From Pseudoruegeria sp039972875 (lineage in GTDB: Bacteria; Pseudomonadota; Alphaproteobacteria; Rhodobacterales; Rhodobacteraceae): a DNA stretch of 64,000 nucleotides. The stretch spans positions 35,397 to 99,396 of the forward strand of contig JBDWMA010000055.1 in the NCBI GenBank assembly GCA_039972875.1, in the 5' to 3' direction. The translations under genes and the position numbers were made by a program. The notes beneath the pieces are model-generated. The model saw only the letters and a list, made by a program, of their open reading frames with translations. It made no database searches and was not told the origin of the DNA. Shown here piece after piece: positions 24,853 through 33,465 of this stretch; position 1 is the stretch's first letter; each line of letters begins with the position of its first letter.

Positions 24853-26451
24853 TTAGCTGTCGATCCAAGCCGTCCGCTGTGCTTGATAGAAACCCAATGG
24901 ACCAGACCCGTGTGGGGTGATGCCCTGAACTTCGTTCGCGGCAGCGTCAACAAAGTTGCGGAAGCCAAGCGTCGCGTGGCCACCGTCATCGTGCAACATC
25001 AACTGCATTTCGTCGTAAAGCTCTTTGCGTTTCGCGAAATCAAGGGTGCCACGCGCTTCAAGCAGAAGCTTTTCAAAGGTGTCATTCTTCCAGAGTGTCT
25101 CATTCCAACCGGAAGCCTTGGAAAATGCGATCGAGAAGATCAAATCCGGCACCGGGCGGGGATCCCAGCCGGATGTGATCATTGGCTTTTGGATCCAAAC
25201 AGCTGACCAGAAACTGTCAGCAGGCGGATTGATTACATTCAGATCGATCCCCGCCGCTTTTGCGCTTTGCTGCAGGTGTTGTGCTGCTGCCAATGCACCT
25301 GTACCGGCGACATCCGAACCGTAGATGTCAATCGGGGTATTCTCCAAACCGGCCTTCTTGATGTGGAAGCGCGCTTTTTCTGGATCGTAGACGCGTTGTG
25401 GAATGTCGGCGTTGTAATAGGGGTCAATGGGCGAAATCGGGTGATCGTTGCCGACAGTACCCAGTCCCTTAAGGATGTTGTCCCGAATACCTTCACGATC
25501 GATTGCGTGCTTGATGGCAAGACGGAAATCAGGATTGTTTGTCGGTTCACGGTCCAGCATCATCGCGAGGTTTAGGAACGCGCCACTTGGTGCGTTGATA
25601 ACGTAGGACGATCCGCTGTTTTCGATTAGCCGTGTTGCTTTTTGGTCCAGTTGCAACAGGACATTAATGTCCCCTGCAATCAACGCATTGATACGTGAGG
25701 TGTTGTCGGCAATCCCGATGAATTCCACCTCGTCAACATAGGGACCATCACTGCCCCAATAGTTGTCGTTGCGTTCAAACACATAGCGACTGCCCGGTGT
25801 AAATTCGACGACCTTGAATGGTCCCAGACCCGTGGGCTTGCCAGTGAAATCTTCCAAGCCCGCCTTAGTCATATGCACGCGCGTATCGCTCAGCACCATC
25901 GGGAAGTCCGCATTTGATGCGGCAAGATTGAAACGAACTTGATGTTCGCTCAACTTGTCCATGCTGGTGATTTGGCTCAGAAATGATTTTGCGGGCGCTT
26001 CTGAATCTTCGCGGGTGTAACGGGTGATTGCGTAAATCACATCGTCAGCGCCGAACTTTGATCCGTCGTGGAATTCCACGTCGTCGCGCAGATCGAACAC
26101 CCAAGACGAAGCGTCAGCGTTGGATTCCCAACTGGTGGCCAACCATGGTTGGGCTTTTAGTTCTGCGTCCCGGTTCACCAGCACGTCATGTACGGAATAT
26201 CCCATCTGGATATTCGCGGTGCTGAAGTATTTCCCGGGGTCTAAAGTGTCCTGTGCTTGGGCGGCTTCGATACCAATAGCCAACCGTCCACCTTTTTTCG
26301 GTGTGGCCGCTGAGGCCCGCTTGGCGGTCATCCCAGTGATCACACTGGCCGTCGCACCGGCTGCAGCCATCGTACCCATAAATTTCCGTCGCGAAATTTT
26401 GTTGGCTACATACTGGCCGAAAAGGTAGTCGTTGAATTCGTCGTCTGACAT
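24853..26451 (-). CDS. Family 5 ABC transporter substrate-binding protein, Tat-exported
   Basis: This is a 532-residue dipeptide/oligopeptide-type solute-binding protein (SBP_bac_5). The N terminus has a twin-arginine signal, KISRRKFMGTMAAAGATA, with cleavage expected near ASAATPKKGG. Family marks are LDPGKYFSTANIQ, WVFDLRDDVEFHDG near residue 125 and AIKHAIDREGIRDNIL near 320. The start at 26449-26451 has GGAG 8 nt upstream; an ATG 6 nt earlier would sit too close to it. It is divergent from the GntR gene across a gap holding one CTGTGATCACAG operator, and it should serve the permeases and ATPase at 27441-30905. The gene is followed by a terminator. Confidence 0.92.
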   Translation of the reverse strand: MSDDEFNDYLFGQYVANKISRRKFMGTMAAAGATASVITGMTAKRASAATPKKGGRLAIGIEAAQAQDTLDPGKYFSTANIQMGYSVHDVLVNRDAELKAQPWLATSWESNADASSWVFDLRDDVEFHDGSKFGADDVIYAITRYTREDSEAPAKSFLSQITSMDKLSEHQVRFNLAASNADFPMVLSDTRVHMTKAGLEDFTGKPTGLGPFKVVEFTPGSRYVFERNDNYWGSDGPYVDEVEFIGIADNTSRINALIAGDINVLLQLDQKATRLIENSGSSYVINAPSGAFLNLAMMLDREPTNNPDFRLAIKHAIDREGIRDNILKGLGTVGNDHPISPIDPYYNADIPQRVYDPEKARFHIKKAGLENTPIDIYGSDVAGTGALAAAQHLQQSAKAAGIDLNVINPPADSFWSAVWIQKPMITSGWDPRPVPDLIFSIAFSKASGWNETLWKNDTFEKLLLEARGTLDFAKRKELYDEMQLMLHDDGGHATLGFRNFVDAAANEVQGITPHGSGPLGFYQAQRTAWIDS

Positions 26452-26542
26452 TCGCATTTCTCCCTTGCATGGTGATCCAGAAAGTCTGCCCTCTGACGAC
26501 TTTTCTTGCCCATTTTTGGCTTGCTGTCACCTTGTGATCTCT

Positions 26543-26558
26543 AACTGTGATCACAGTC
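26543..26558. promoter_or_regulatory. Operator copy AACTGTGATCACAGTC
   Basis: The perfect core CTGTGATCACAG lies at 26545-26556, in the gap between the binding-protein gene and the divergent GntR gene. This suggests autoregulation together with control of uptake. Confidence 0.78.
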
Positions 26559-26649
26559 AAAATCCAAAAGCAAGTCCTTTGATCCGCTCGCGATGCTGGT
26601 GAAGTTGCCTTTTCACAAGAAGATGTACTAGGTTCAGCGCTTACACAAA

Positions 26650-27333
26650 TTGAAGCAGGCACCCAGAAAAATGAATGACCCAGAGAGCACAGGGGATGAT
26701 CTGTCAGAAAATCTGAGCAGTAAAATCTATTCTGGGTTGCGCATGGAACTCATTGTCGGCGACCTAAAGCCCGCCGCGAAACTATCGATCCGAAAGTTGG
26801 CGGAAAAGTTTGGTGTCAGCGCAATGCCGGTGCGCGAAGCGTTACGTCAGCTCGCTACCGAACACGCTTTGATTGGTGCCAAAAAGAAAGCGTACCGGGT
26901 TCCCGACCTTAGGTCTGCTGAAGCATCAAACCTGTTTTTTGTGCGTGCTGTTTTGGAGGGCGCTGCCGCTGAGATCGCAGCACAGCGGGTCAACAATCAA
27001 GATCTAGAAATCTTGGAGCGCTTTGCTAACGAGATGGAAATCGCGTGGCAGAAGCAGGACGCAAGTTCATTTCTTGCGAGTAACTTCCGATTGCACTCCC
27101 ATGTCTATTCACTGACCGGAAACCACGCACTGCAGTCGATGATCGAGTCACTTTACGTGCGAACAGGCCCTTGGCTGGCGCATGGTATCGTCAATTTGGT
27201 CAATCCAGACAATTGGATGGGTGAGCATTTGGAGATTATTGATGCGCTGCGAAGAAGGGATGGCGCTGCGGCGCGGCGTCTTATGGAAGAAGATGCAGAA
27301 TGGGGTGTGCATCTTTACAATCGGATAGGCTGA
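26650..27333 (+). CDS. GntR-family regulator with FCD domain
   Basis: This 227-residue repressor-type protein has an N-terminal winged helix (LSIRKLAEKFGVSAMPVREALRQLATE, residues about 42-70) and a C-terminal helical FCD ligand-binding domain (VRAVLEGAAAEIAA, then NFRLHSHVYSLTGNHALQSMIESLY). It is the only regulator inside the 15-38 kb island. Five palindromes with core CTGTGATCACAG surround its own promoter and those of the sox, M29-like, ABC and Rieske genes, so I infer that it binds them and is released by the catabolic substrate or an intermediate. An internal ATG at codon 8 (26671) is a possible alternative start, since no strong ribosome site marks the first. Confidence 0.9.
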   Translation: MKQAPRKMNDPESTGDDLSENLSSKIYSGLRMELIVGDLKPAAKLSIRKLAEKFGVSAMPVREALRQLATEHALIGAKKKAYRVPDLRSAEASNLFFVRAVLEGAAAEIAAQRVNNQDLEILERFANEMEIAWQKQDASSFLASNFRLHSHVYSLTGNHALQSMIESLYVRTGPWLAHGIVNLVNPDNWMGEHLEIIDALRRRDGAAARRLMEEDAEWGVHLYNRIG

Positions 27334-27381
27334 AGCAGACGGTTGGTCACTTTATCGCACATTTTACTTGCTATTTCTAAA

Positions 27382-27397
27382 AACTGTGATCACAGTT
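27382..27397. promoter_or_regulatory. Operator AACTGTGATCACAGTT (ABC permease operon)
   Basis: This perfect 16-bp palindrome is identical to the copy at 20895. It lies 43 bp upstream of the permease start and after the end of the GntR gene, so it probably controls a promoter for the 27441-36882 gene run. Confidence 0.8.
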
Positions 27398-27440
27398 GGC
27401 TGATCTCCAGTGCGTGGCCGCCACTTGGAAAGGGGATCAA

Positions 27441-28394
27441 ATGAGCCTGATGGAAATCCTTGGAAAGCGGCTTTTGATTGGTCTCGCGACTTTGATCTTC
27501 GTCTCTATTCTTGTATTCGTGGGAACAGAGATTTTGCCAGGGGATGTCGCACATGCGATCCTCGGGCAGGGGGCAACACCAGAATTGCTGGCACAAGTAA
27601 GAGACCGCTTAGGTCTAAATGAACCGATGTATGTTCGTTACTTTGTCTGGCTCACAAACTTCGTTGTGGGTGATTTTGGCACTTCACTTGCGAACGGTGC
27701 TGACATCGGTACAGAAATTGCACGCCGGGGCAAAAATACGGTCATATTGGCGACCTGCACTGCGCTTATCGCGGTCCCTTTGGCAATTACGCTTGGCCTT
27801 CTGGCCGCAACAAAGCCAGGCGGATTGGTTGATCGTGTTGTCACTTCGACATCCCTTGCACTGATTTCCTTTCCGGACTTCTTGGTCGCCGTCATTCTTG
27901 TCACGGTTTTCGCGGTCAAGCTGCATTGGCTGCCTGCGATTGCTTCAATTCGACCAAGCTATGATATCTTTGACTGGATACGTATTCTGATCCTTCCCGT
28001 TGCCGGGCTGACCTTTACGATTCTGGCACACATGGTGCGGATGACCCGCTCTGCGGTCCTAAACGTGCTTTCCAGTCCTGCGATTGAGATGGCAATTTTG
28101 AAAGGTGTTCCACGACGGCGTTTATTGCTTCGGCATGCCTTGCCCAATGCGTTTGGGCCGATCGTAAACGTGGTCGCATTGAACCTTGCATATCTGATCA
28201 GCGGTGTCGTCGTTATCGAAACCCTTTTCAATTTTCCGGGTTTGGGCCGCTTTATGGTCGAAGCAGTCACGAACCGCGATGTTCCAATCGTGCAGACCTG
28301 TGCAATGATTTTTTGCTCGTTCTACATCCTTCTGAACATGAGCGCCGATATCCTTTCCATTATGGCAAACCCGCGGGTGAGGTATAAGAAGTGA
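27441..28394 (+). CDS. Oligopeptide-type ABC transporter permease (DppB-like)
   Basis: This 317-residue inner-membrane permease has six predicted hydrophobic segments and the DppB/OppB pattern: ILGKRLLIGLATLIFVSILVF at the N terminus, LGLNEPMYVRYFVWL near 65, and the coupling (EAA) loop with ILKGVPRRRLLLRHALPNA near 215. The start at 27441 follows GGGGATCAA. A longer frame would begin inside the operator palindrome and is unlikely. It overlaps the next permease gene by 4 nt (GTGA). With its neighbours it forms an importer for a peptide-sized or betaine-like compound. Confidence 0.92.
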   Translation: MSLMEILGKRLLIGLATLIFVSILVFVGTEILPGDVAHAILGQGATPELLAQVRDRLGLNEPMYVRYFVWLTNFVVGDFGTSLANGADIGTEIARRGKNTVILATCTALIAVPLAITLGLLAATKPGGLVDRVVTSTSLALISFPDFLVAVILVTVFAVKLHWLPAIASIRPSYDIFDWIRILILPVAGLTFTILAHMVRMTRSAVLNVLSSPAIEMAILKGVPRRRLLLRHALPNAFGPIVNVVALNLAYLISGVVVIETLFNFPGLGRFMVEAVTNRDVPIVQTCAMIFCSFYILLNMSADILSIMANPRVRYKK

Positions 28395-29254
28395 GTTCTG
28401 ATTCAAGCACATGGCATAAAGATCTCCGAGAGGTGTTGTCTGACCTGACACCAGGTGTCACGGTTTGCCTTCTGATCTTGATATTTGTCTTTATTGTTGG
28501 CGCGCTTGCCCCATGGATCGCACCCTATGACGAGGGGGCAATCCTAACTAACAACAGTTTTGAATCGCCAAGTGCGGCCATGTGGCTGGGCAGCGATTAT
28601 CTGGGCCGTGATATTCTATCGCGTATGATATTCGGCGTGCGGGTGACATTGTTCCTTGCTTTGGCAATCACGTTTCTGTCGTTCTTTGCCGGTGTTGGCC
28701 TGGGCTTTCTGGCCGCGGCGTTTGGCGGGAAAGTAGACTCGTACGTGAGCCGCTTGAACGACGCGATGTTGTCGTTCCCGTCTTTGATGCTGGCGCTGAT
28801 CGTCATCAACTCGCTGGGCAGTTCGTTTGTGGTTCTGGTCTTTACCATCGCATTCATCGACATGACCCGCGTGTTTCGTGTCGCAAGGGCACTGGCCGTG
28901 AACATCATGGTTATGGATTATGTCGAGGCCGCCATTGTCAGAGGGGAAGGCAAAGGTTGGATCATTTGGCAAGAAGTTCTTCCCAATGCGCTGACACCTC
29001 TGGCGGCAGAGTTTGGTATCCGCTTTACCTATGCAATCCTGTTTATCTCGGCGCTAAGTTTTCTGGGTCTTGGGGTGCAGCCGCCGCAATCTGACCTTGG
29101 GGTCATGGTTAAGGAAAACATGCAGGCCATTCTTTACGGCGAATATACCACGCTTTACCCCGCAATTTGCATCGCGCTGATCGCAATTTCTATGAACGTC
29201 TTTGTCGATTGGTTGCTTCAACGTTCAAGCGCACAGCTTCCGGATGAGATCTGA
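28391..29254 (+). CDS. Oligopeptide-type ABC transporter permease (DppC-like)
   Basis: This is a 287-residue second permease of the importer, starting with GTG within the stop of the first. It has the DppC features: a cytoplasmic N-terminal tail, first membrane span VCLLILIFVFIVGALAPWIAPY, the motif LGSDYLGRDILSRMIFGVR near 70, and the EAA loop with IIWQEVLPNALTPLAAEFG near 205. It ends right before the ATPase gene, with the next ATG one nucleotide after its stop. Transcription and translation of the transporter genes are therefore tightly coupled. Confidence 0.92.
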   Translation: MSSDSSTWHKDLREVLSDLTPGVTVCLLILIFVFIVGALAPWIAPYDEGAILTNNSFESPSAAMWLGSDYLGRDILSRMIFGVRVTLFLALAITFLSFFAGVGLGFLAAAFGGKVDSYVSRLNDAMLSFPSLMLALIVINSLGSSFVVLVFTIAFIDMTRVFRVARALAVNIMVMDYVEAAIVRGEGKGWIIWQEVLPNALTPLAAEFGIRFTYAILFISALSFLGLGVQPPQSDLGVMVKENMQAILYGEYTTLYPAICIALIAISMNVFVDWLLQRSSAQLPDEI

Positions 29255-29255
29255 T

Positions 29256-30905
29256 ATGACTGAACCTCTTTTGAAAGTGCGCGACTTCGATGTGTCAGTC
29301 CGTGACAAGAAGGGTCACGAATTCAAGATCGTCGATGGTATCTCATTTGATGTGCAACCGGGGGAAGTCATCGCATTGATAGGTGAATCTGGCTCGGGCA
29401 AAACAACAATCTCGTTGGGGTGCATGGGTTACACACGGCCGGGGTGTCACATTACTTCTGGGTCGGTGACCTTGGAGGGTCAAAACGTGCTGGAGCAATC
29501 GTTAGCGGACCTGCAAAAGCTGCGTGGAAATGACATAACTTATGTGGCGCAATCTGCAGCGGCGTCTTTCAACAGCGCAATGACCATCGATGCGCAAGTG
29601 ACCGAAATTCCCGTGATTACCGGCAGCATGACCCGTCCAGACGCGTTGGCAAAGGCCGCCAAGCTATACGCTGCACTTGAGCTGCCTGATCCAGAAACCA
29701 TCGGGTCACGCTATCCGCATCAGGTGTCGGGCGGACAACTGCAACGCTTGATGGCAGCTATGGCGATGATCAGTGATCCACGGTTTCTAATTCTTGATGA
29801 ACCAACCACGGCACTGGACGTGACAACACAAATCGAAGTGTTGGCGAGCTTCAAGAAGCTGATCAAAGATAACGGTACCGCTGCAATTTATGTCACCCAT
29901 GATCTGTCATTGGTTGCACAGATCGCAGACCATATTCTGGTGCTAAAAGATGGCAAGATGGTTGAATATGGCGCGACTGAACAAATCATATCAGACCCGC
30001 AACACGACTACACAAAAGCACTGATGGCAGCGGCACATGTGATGCCTGATGAGATCCATGCACCACCCGCGAATACCAGCGTCGAGGTTCCATTGCTGGA
30101 AGTGCGCAATGTCACTGCGGGTTATGGCCCCAAACAGGAGGCCATTGCGCTCAAAGACATCAATATGACCATCAACGCAGGCGAGACTGTGGGCGTGATT
30201 GGTGAATCCGGCTCTGGTAAAACCACATTGGGTCGGCTGATATCCGGCCTGATGAACGCGCGCGAGGGCAACGTCTTTCTGGATGGTAAGCAACTTGCCC
30301 AAAGCGTTTCCGGGCGTAGTCATGGCGAATTGCAACAAATCCAGTTTGCGTTTCAGATGGCGGATGTTGCATTGAATCCGCGTCACCGACTTAACAAAAT
30401 TCTATCCCGCCCCATGATGTTCTACCGTGACTTGTCGCAAAAAGACGCGGATCGCGAAGTCGCACGGCTGTTGGAACGGGTGGACCTACCAACAGATTTT
30501 GCCAAACGTTTCCCCCCTGAATTGTCTGGCGGGCAACGGCAACGGGTCAATCTGGCCCGTGCCCTAGCTGCGGAGCCGCGCCTGATCATCTGCGACGAGA
30601 TTACGTCGGCGCTGGATACGATTGTTGCCCAACAAATTCTGGACCTGTTGGAAAGCCTGCAAGATGAACTAGGGCTAAGTTACATGTTCATTACGCACGA
30701 CATTGCCACAGTTTCCAAGATATCGGAGCGGATTGCCGTGATGCGATTGGGTGAGATCGTGGCCCAAGGTCCGGTGGATGAGGTTCTGACGCCACCCTGC
30801 CACGACTACACACAGCTATTGCTGAATTCCGTACCGGAGATGCGCACGGATTGGTTGGACGAAGCTGTCATCGAGCGCCGTAAGCTTGTGGCTGCATTGG
30901 GTTAA
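29256..30905 (+). CDS. Fused DppD-DppF ABC transporter ATPase
   Basis: This 549-residue protein contains two complete nucleotide-binding domains. Each half has Walker A GESGSGKTT, with signatures SGGQLQRLMAAMA and SGGQRQRVNLARAL and Walker B sites FLILDEPTTALD and LIICDEITSALD. Such fusions of DppD and DppF are common in Alphaproteobacteria. I choose the ATG at 29256-29258, one nucleotide after the permease stop. An upstream in-frame ATG at 29202 lies inside the permease gene. It energises import by the 27441/28391 permeases and the 24853 binding protein. After it a 45-nt gap leads to the flavoprotein gene. Confidence 0.93.
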   Translation: MTEPLLKVRDFDVSVRDKKGHEFKIVDGISFDVQPGEVIALIGESGSGKTTISLGCMGYTRPGCHITSGSVTLEGQNVLEQSLADLQKLRGNDITYVAQSAAASFNSAMTIDAQVTEIPVITGSMTRPDALAKAAKLYAALELPDPETIGSRYPHQVSGGQLQRLMAAMAMISDPRFLILDEPTTALDVTTQIEVLASFKKLIKDNGTAAIYVTHDLSLVAQIADHILVLKDGKMVEYGATEQIISDPQHDYTKALMAAAHVMPDEIHAPPANTSVEVPLLEVRNVTAGYGPKQEAIALKDINMTINAGETVGVIGESGSGKTTLGRLISGLMNAREGNVFLDGKQLAQSVSGRSHGELQQIQFAFQMADVALNPRHRLNKILSRPMMFYRDLSQKDADREVARLLERVDLPTDFAKRFPPELSGGQRQRVNLARALAAEPRLIICDEITSALDTIVAQQILDLLESLQDELGLSYMFITHDIATVSKISERIAVMRLGEIVAQGPVDEVLTPPCHDYTQLLLNSVPEMRTDWLDEAVIERRKLVAALG

Positions 30906-30950
30906 ACAGAGGCTGACGCCTCAGCTAATTTTAAGAATAGGGCTACTCAT

Positions 30951-33356
30951 ATGGAAACGACTGCACGGGTTGTTGTGATCGGCGGCGGCGTCGTCGGGTG
31001 TTCGATCCTGTATCACTTGGCCAAGAACGGCTGGAACGATGTGACTTTGTTGGAACGCCAAGAATTGACCTCTGGATCAAGTTGGCACGCAGCAGGCGGT
31101 CTCTTTACGGTCGTGCGGCCAAATTCCGCCGCGGAAATGCACCGCTATACTTTCCAGATTTATCGCGAGTTGGAAGAAAGCGGGCAGGCATGTGGGTTCC
31201 ATTCGACCGGAGGGTTGAACATTTGCCGCACCCAAGAAGAAATTGACAGCAACTCGATGATGCAAAGCGCCTGTCGCCGATTGGGGATCGAAGGGCATTT
31301 CATCTCGCTTGAAGAGGCGAAACAGAAGGCACCAGTGTTGGACACGGACCATATGATCGGTGCATTTTGGGAAGAAGAGGGCGGTCATGTTGATCCCGCA
31401 TCCGCCACCCAAGCCTTTGCCGCGGCTGCCCGCCAACTGGGCGCAACCATCCATCGCCATACGCCGGTAACGGCCACCAAACAACGCGCTGATGGAACTT
31501 GGGATGTCGTGACCGAAAAGGGAACGATCCATGCGGAATACATCGTAAATGCCGCTGGCCTTTGGGGGCGCGAAGTCGGGCGTTTGGCGGGAATTGAGCT
31601 GCCCCTGATGCCAGTAGAGCACCACTATCTGGTCACTGAAACCATCCCGCTGGTCGAAAACCTAGGATTTGAGCTGCCCCAGATTAATGACAATGAAACC
31701 GGCTGTTATGCCCGTCAGGAAGGCATGGGGATGTTGTTGGGTGCCTATGAACACACCTGCACCCATTGGGCCAAGGATGGCACGCCTGCGGATTTCGGGC
31801 ATGAATTACTGCCCGATGACCTAAGCTGCATGGAATGGAATTTTGAAAAATCAGTAGAGATCATGCCCTGTCTTGCCGAGGCAGGTGTGAAGCGGGTCAT
31901 CAACGGGCCGATGATTTTTTCCCCCGATCTGAGCCCTTTGATTGGCCCACACCCTGCTTTGCGAAACTACTTTTGCGCTAACGGCATAATGGCTGGGTTC
32001 AATCAGGGAGGTGGTATTGGACGCGTGATGGCGGAGTGGATCATCGGGGGCGAGCCCGAGATCGACATTTTCAACTGGGATGTTGCCCGTTTTGGCGATT
32101 TCGCGACACAGAAATACACCGAAGACATGACCCGCTATTTCTATGAAAACAGATCTGAAAAGATTTTCCCTTACCAGAGTTTTCCAGCGGCGCGGCCGCA
32201 GGCGAAATCTCCGGTGCATGATAAATTAGCGGCACAGGGTGCGGTGTTCGGAACTGGATTTGGCAGTGAGCACGCAACGTGGTTTGCCCCCGAAGGCGTC
32301 AAAGCAGAAGACAGCCTGACCTACCGCCAACCAAACTGGTGGGGACCTGTCGCTGAGGAAGGTAAACGCCTGCGCAGCGGTGTCGGGTTGTTTGAATTTT
32401 CTGATATGGCCAAGTTTGAGGTATCAGGCCCGAAGGCCGCAGAGTGGCTTGATCACATAATGGCAAACCGTTTGCCAAAACCGGGGCGGTTATGCCTATC
32501 GCCGATGCTGTCTGACAGCGGTCGCGTGATTGGCGATTTCACGATTTCCAACCTTGGAGATCGCTATTTGCTAGTGTGCACTTACGCGATGCAATTGGCG
32601 TATTTGCGGCATTTCCGAAAATACCTGCCAGCGGATGGCGTCGAATTGCGGAACCTGTCTGATGATCTGGCGGGATTAAGCATCGCAGGTCCGAATGCCA
32701 AAGCCCTGATATCAAGGCTTACCGATCACGACATGAGCACGAATGGTTTTCCGTTTCTAAGTGCTGGTGAAATCACGCTTGCCGGAATCCAGAACGTAAT
32801 CGCATTGCGGGTCTCTTACACAGGTGAAACGGGGTACGAGCTTTATTTACCGCGCACAGATCAACCCGCCCTATTTGATGCGCTGGTTGCTGAAGGGGAA
32901 CAATATGACCTGTCGCTGTGCGGATTGCGCAGCCTGATGATGTTGCGACTTGAGAAAGGCTTTGCCGCTTGGGGAACAGAATTGACATCGGATTACTTCG
33001 CCCATGAATGTGGCATGATGCATCATGTTAAACTAGACAAAGGTGACTTTGTTGGACGTGTTGCGGCCCAAAACTACGGCGCTGCGCGCGAACGGCCCAT
33101 CACCCTGACCGTGGACGCTGGCGATGACGCAATCTGGGGGGATGAGGCTATTTTCCTAGATGGTGAACCGGTTGGATATGTCTCCTCTGGTGGTTGGGGG
33201 CCGGTTACTGAACATCACATCGCCTTGGGATATGTTCCCGTAAATTCTTACCACGAGGGGGGTGCCTACAGTGTTGAAATACTTGGTCGACTTTGTCCGG
33301 CACAACTGCAGCCCAACCCGCTGTTTGACCCCGCTGGTTCCCGAATGAGAGAATAA
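30951..33356 (+). CDS. DMGDH-like FAD oxidoreductase fused to GcvT domain
   Basis: This 801-residue protein has the layout of dimethylglycine/sarcosine dehydrogenases: an N-terminal FAD fold (VVVIGGGVVGCSILYHLAK at 8-26), the SGSSWHAAGGLF segment near 43 where His can hold FAD covalently, a central linker domain, and a C-terminal folate-binding aminomethyltransferase half from about 430 (FEFSDMAKFEVSGPKA, ALRVSYTGETGYELYLPR). It would demethylate a tertiary or secondary N-methyl amine and pass the carbon to tetrahydrofolate, with electrons going to ETF or oxygen. It lies in the operon between the transporter ATPase and the second MttB gene, supporting a stepwise N-demethylation pathway. The substrate need not be dimethylglycine. 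Confidence 0.92.
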   Translation: METTARVVVIGGGVVGCSILYHLAKNGWNDVTLLERQELTSGSSWHAAGGLFTVVRPNSAAEMHRYTFQIYRELEESGQACGFHSTGGLNICRTQEEIDSNSMMQSACRRLGIEGHFISLEEAKQKAPVLDTDHMIGAFWEEEGGHVDPASATQAFAAAARQLGATIHRHTPVTATKQRADGTWDVVTEKGTIHAEYIVNAAGLWGREVGRLAGIELPLMPVEHHYLVTETIPLVENLGFELPQINDNETGCYARQEGMGMLLGAYEHTCTHWAKDGTPADFGHELLPDDLSCMEWNFEKSVEIMPCLAEAGVKRVINGPMIFSPDLSPLIGPHPALRNYFCANGIMAGFNQGGGIGRVMAEWIIGGEPEIDIFNWDVARFGDFATQKYTEDMTRYFYENRSEKIFPYQSFPAARPQAKSPVHDKLAAQGAVFGTGFGSEHATWFAPEGVKAEDSLTYRQPNWWGPVAEEGKRLRSGVGLFEFSDMAKFEVSGPKAAEWLDHIMANRLPKPGRLCLSPMLSDSGRVIGDFTISNLGDRYLLVCTYAMQLAYLRHFRKYLPADGVELRNLSDDLAGLSIAGPNAKALISRLTDHDMSTNGFPFLSAGEITLAGIQNVIALRVSYTGETGYELYLPRTDQPALFDALVAEGEQYDLSLCGLRSLMMLRLEKGFAAWGTELTSDYFAHECGMMHHVKLDKGDFVGRVAAQNYGAARERPITLTVDAGDDAIWGDEAIFLDGEPVGYVSSGGWGPVTEHHIALGYVPVNSYHEGGAYSVEILGRLCPAQLQPNPLFDPAGSRMRE

Positions 33357-33465
33357 GAAATGGTCAATCGACGCAGAACAGAAATAGTAGGCGAGGAAAC
33401 TTGGGCAGGAGCACTTGGCGGTCGTGCTTTGCCCATAACCCAACCTCTTTTTCAGGAATATTCAA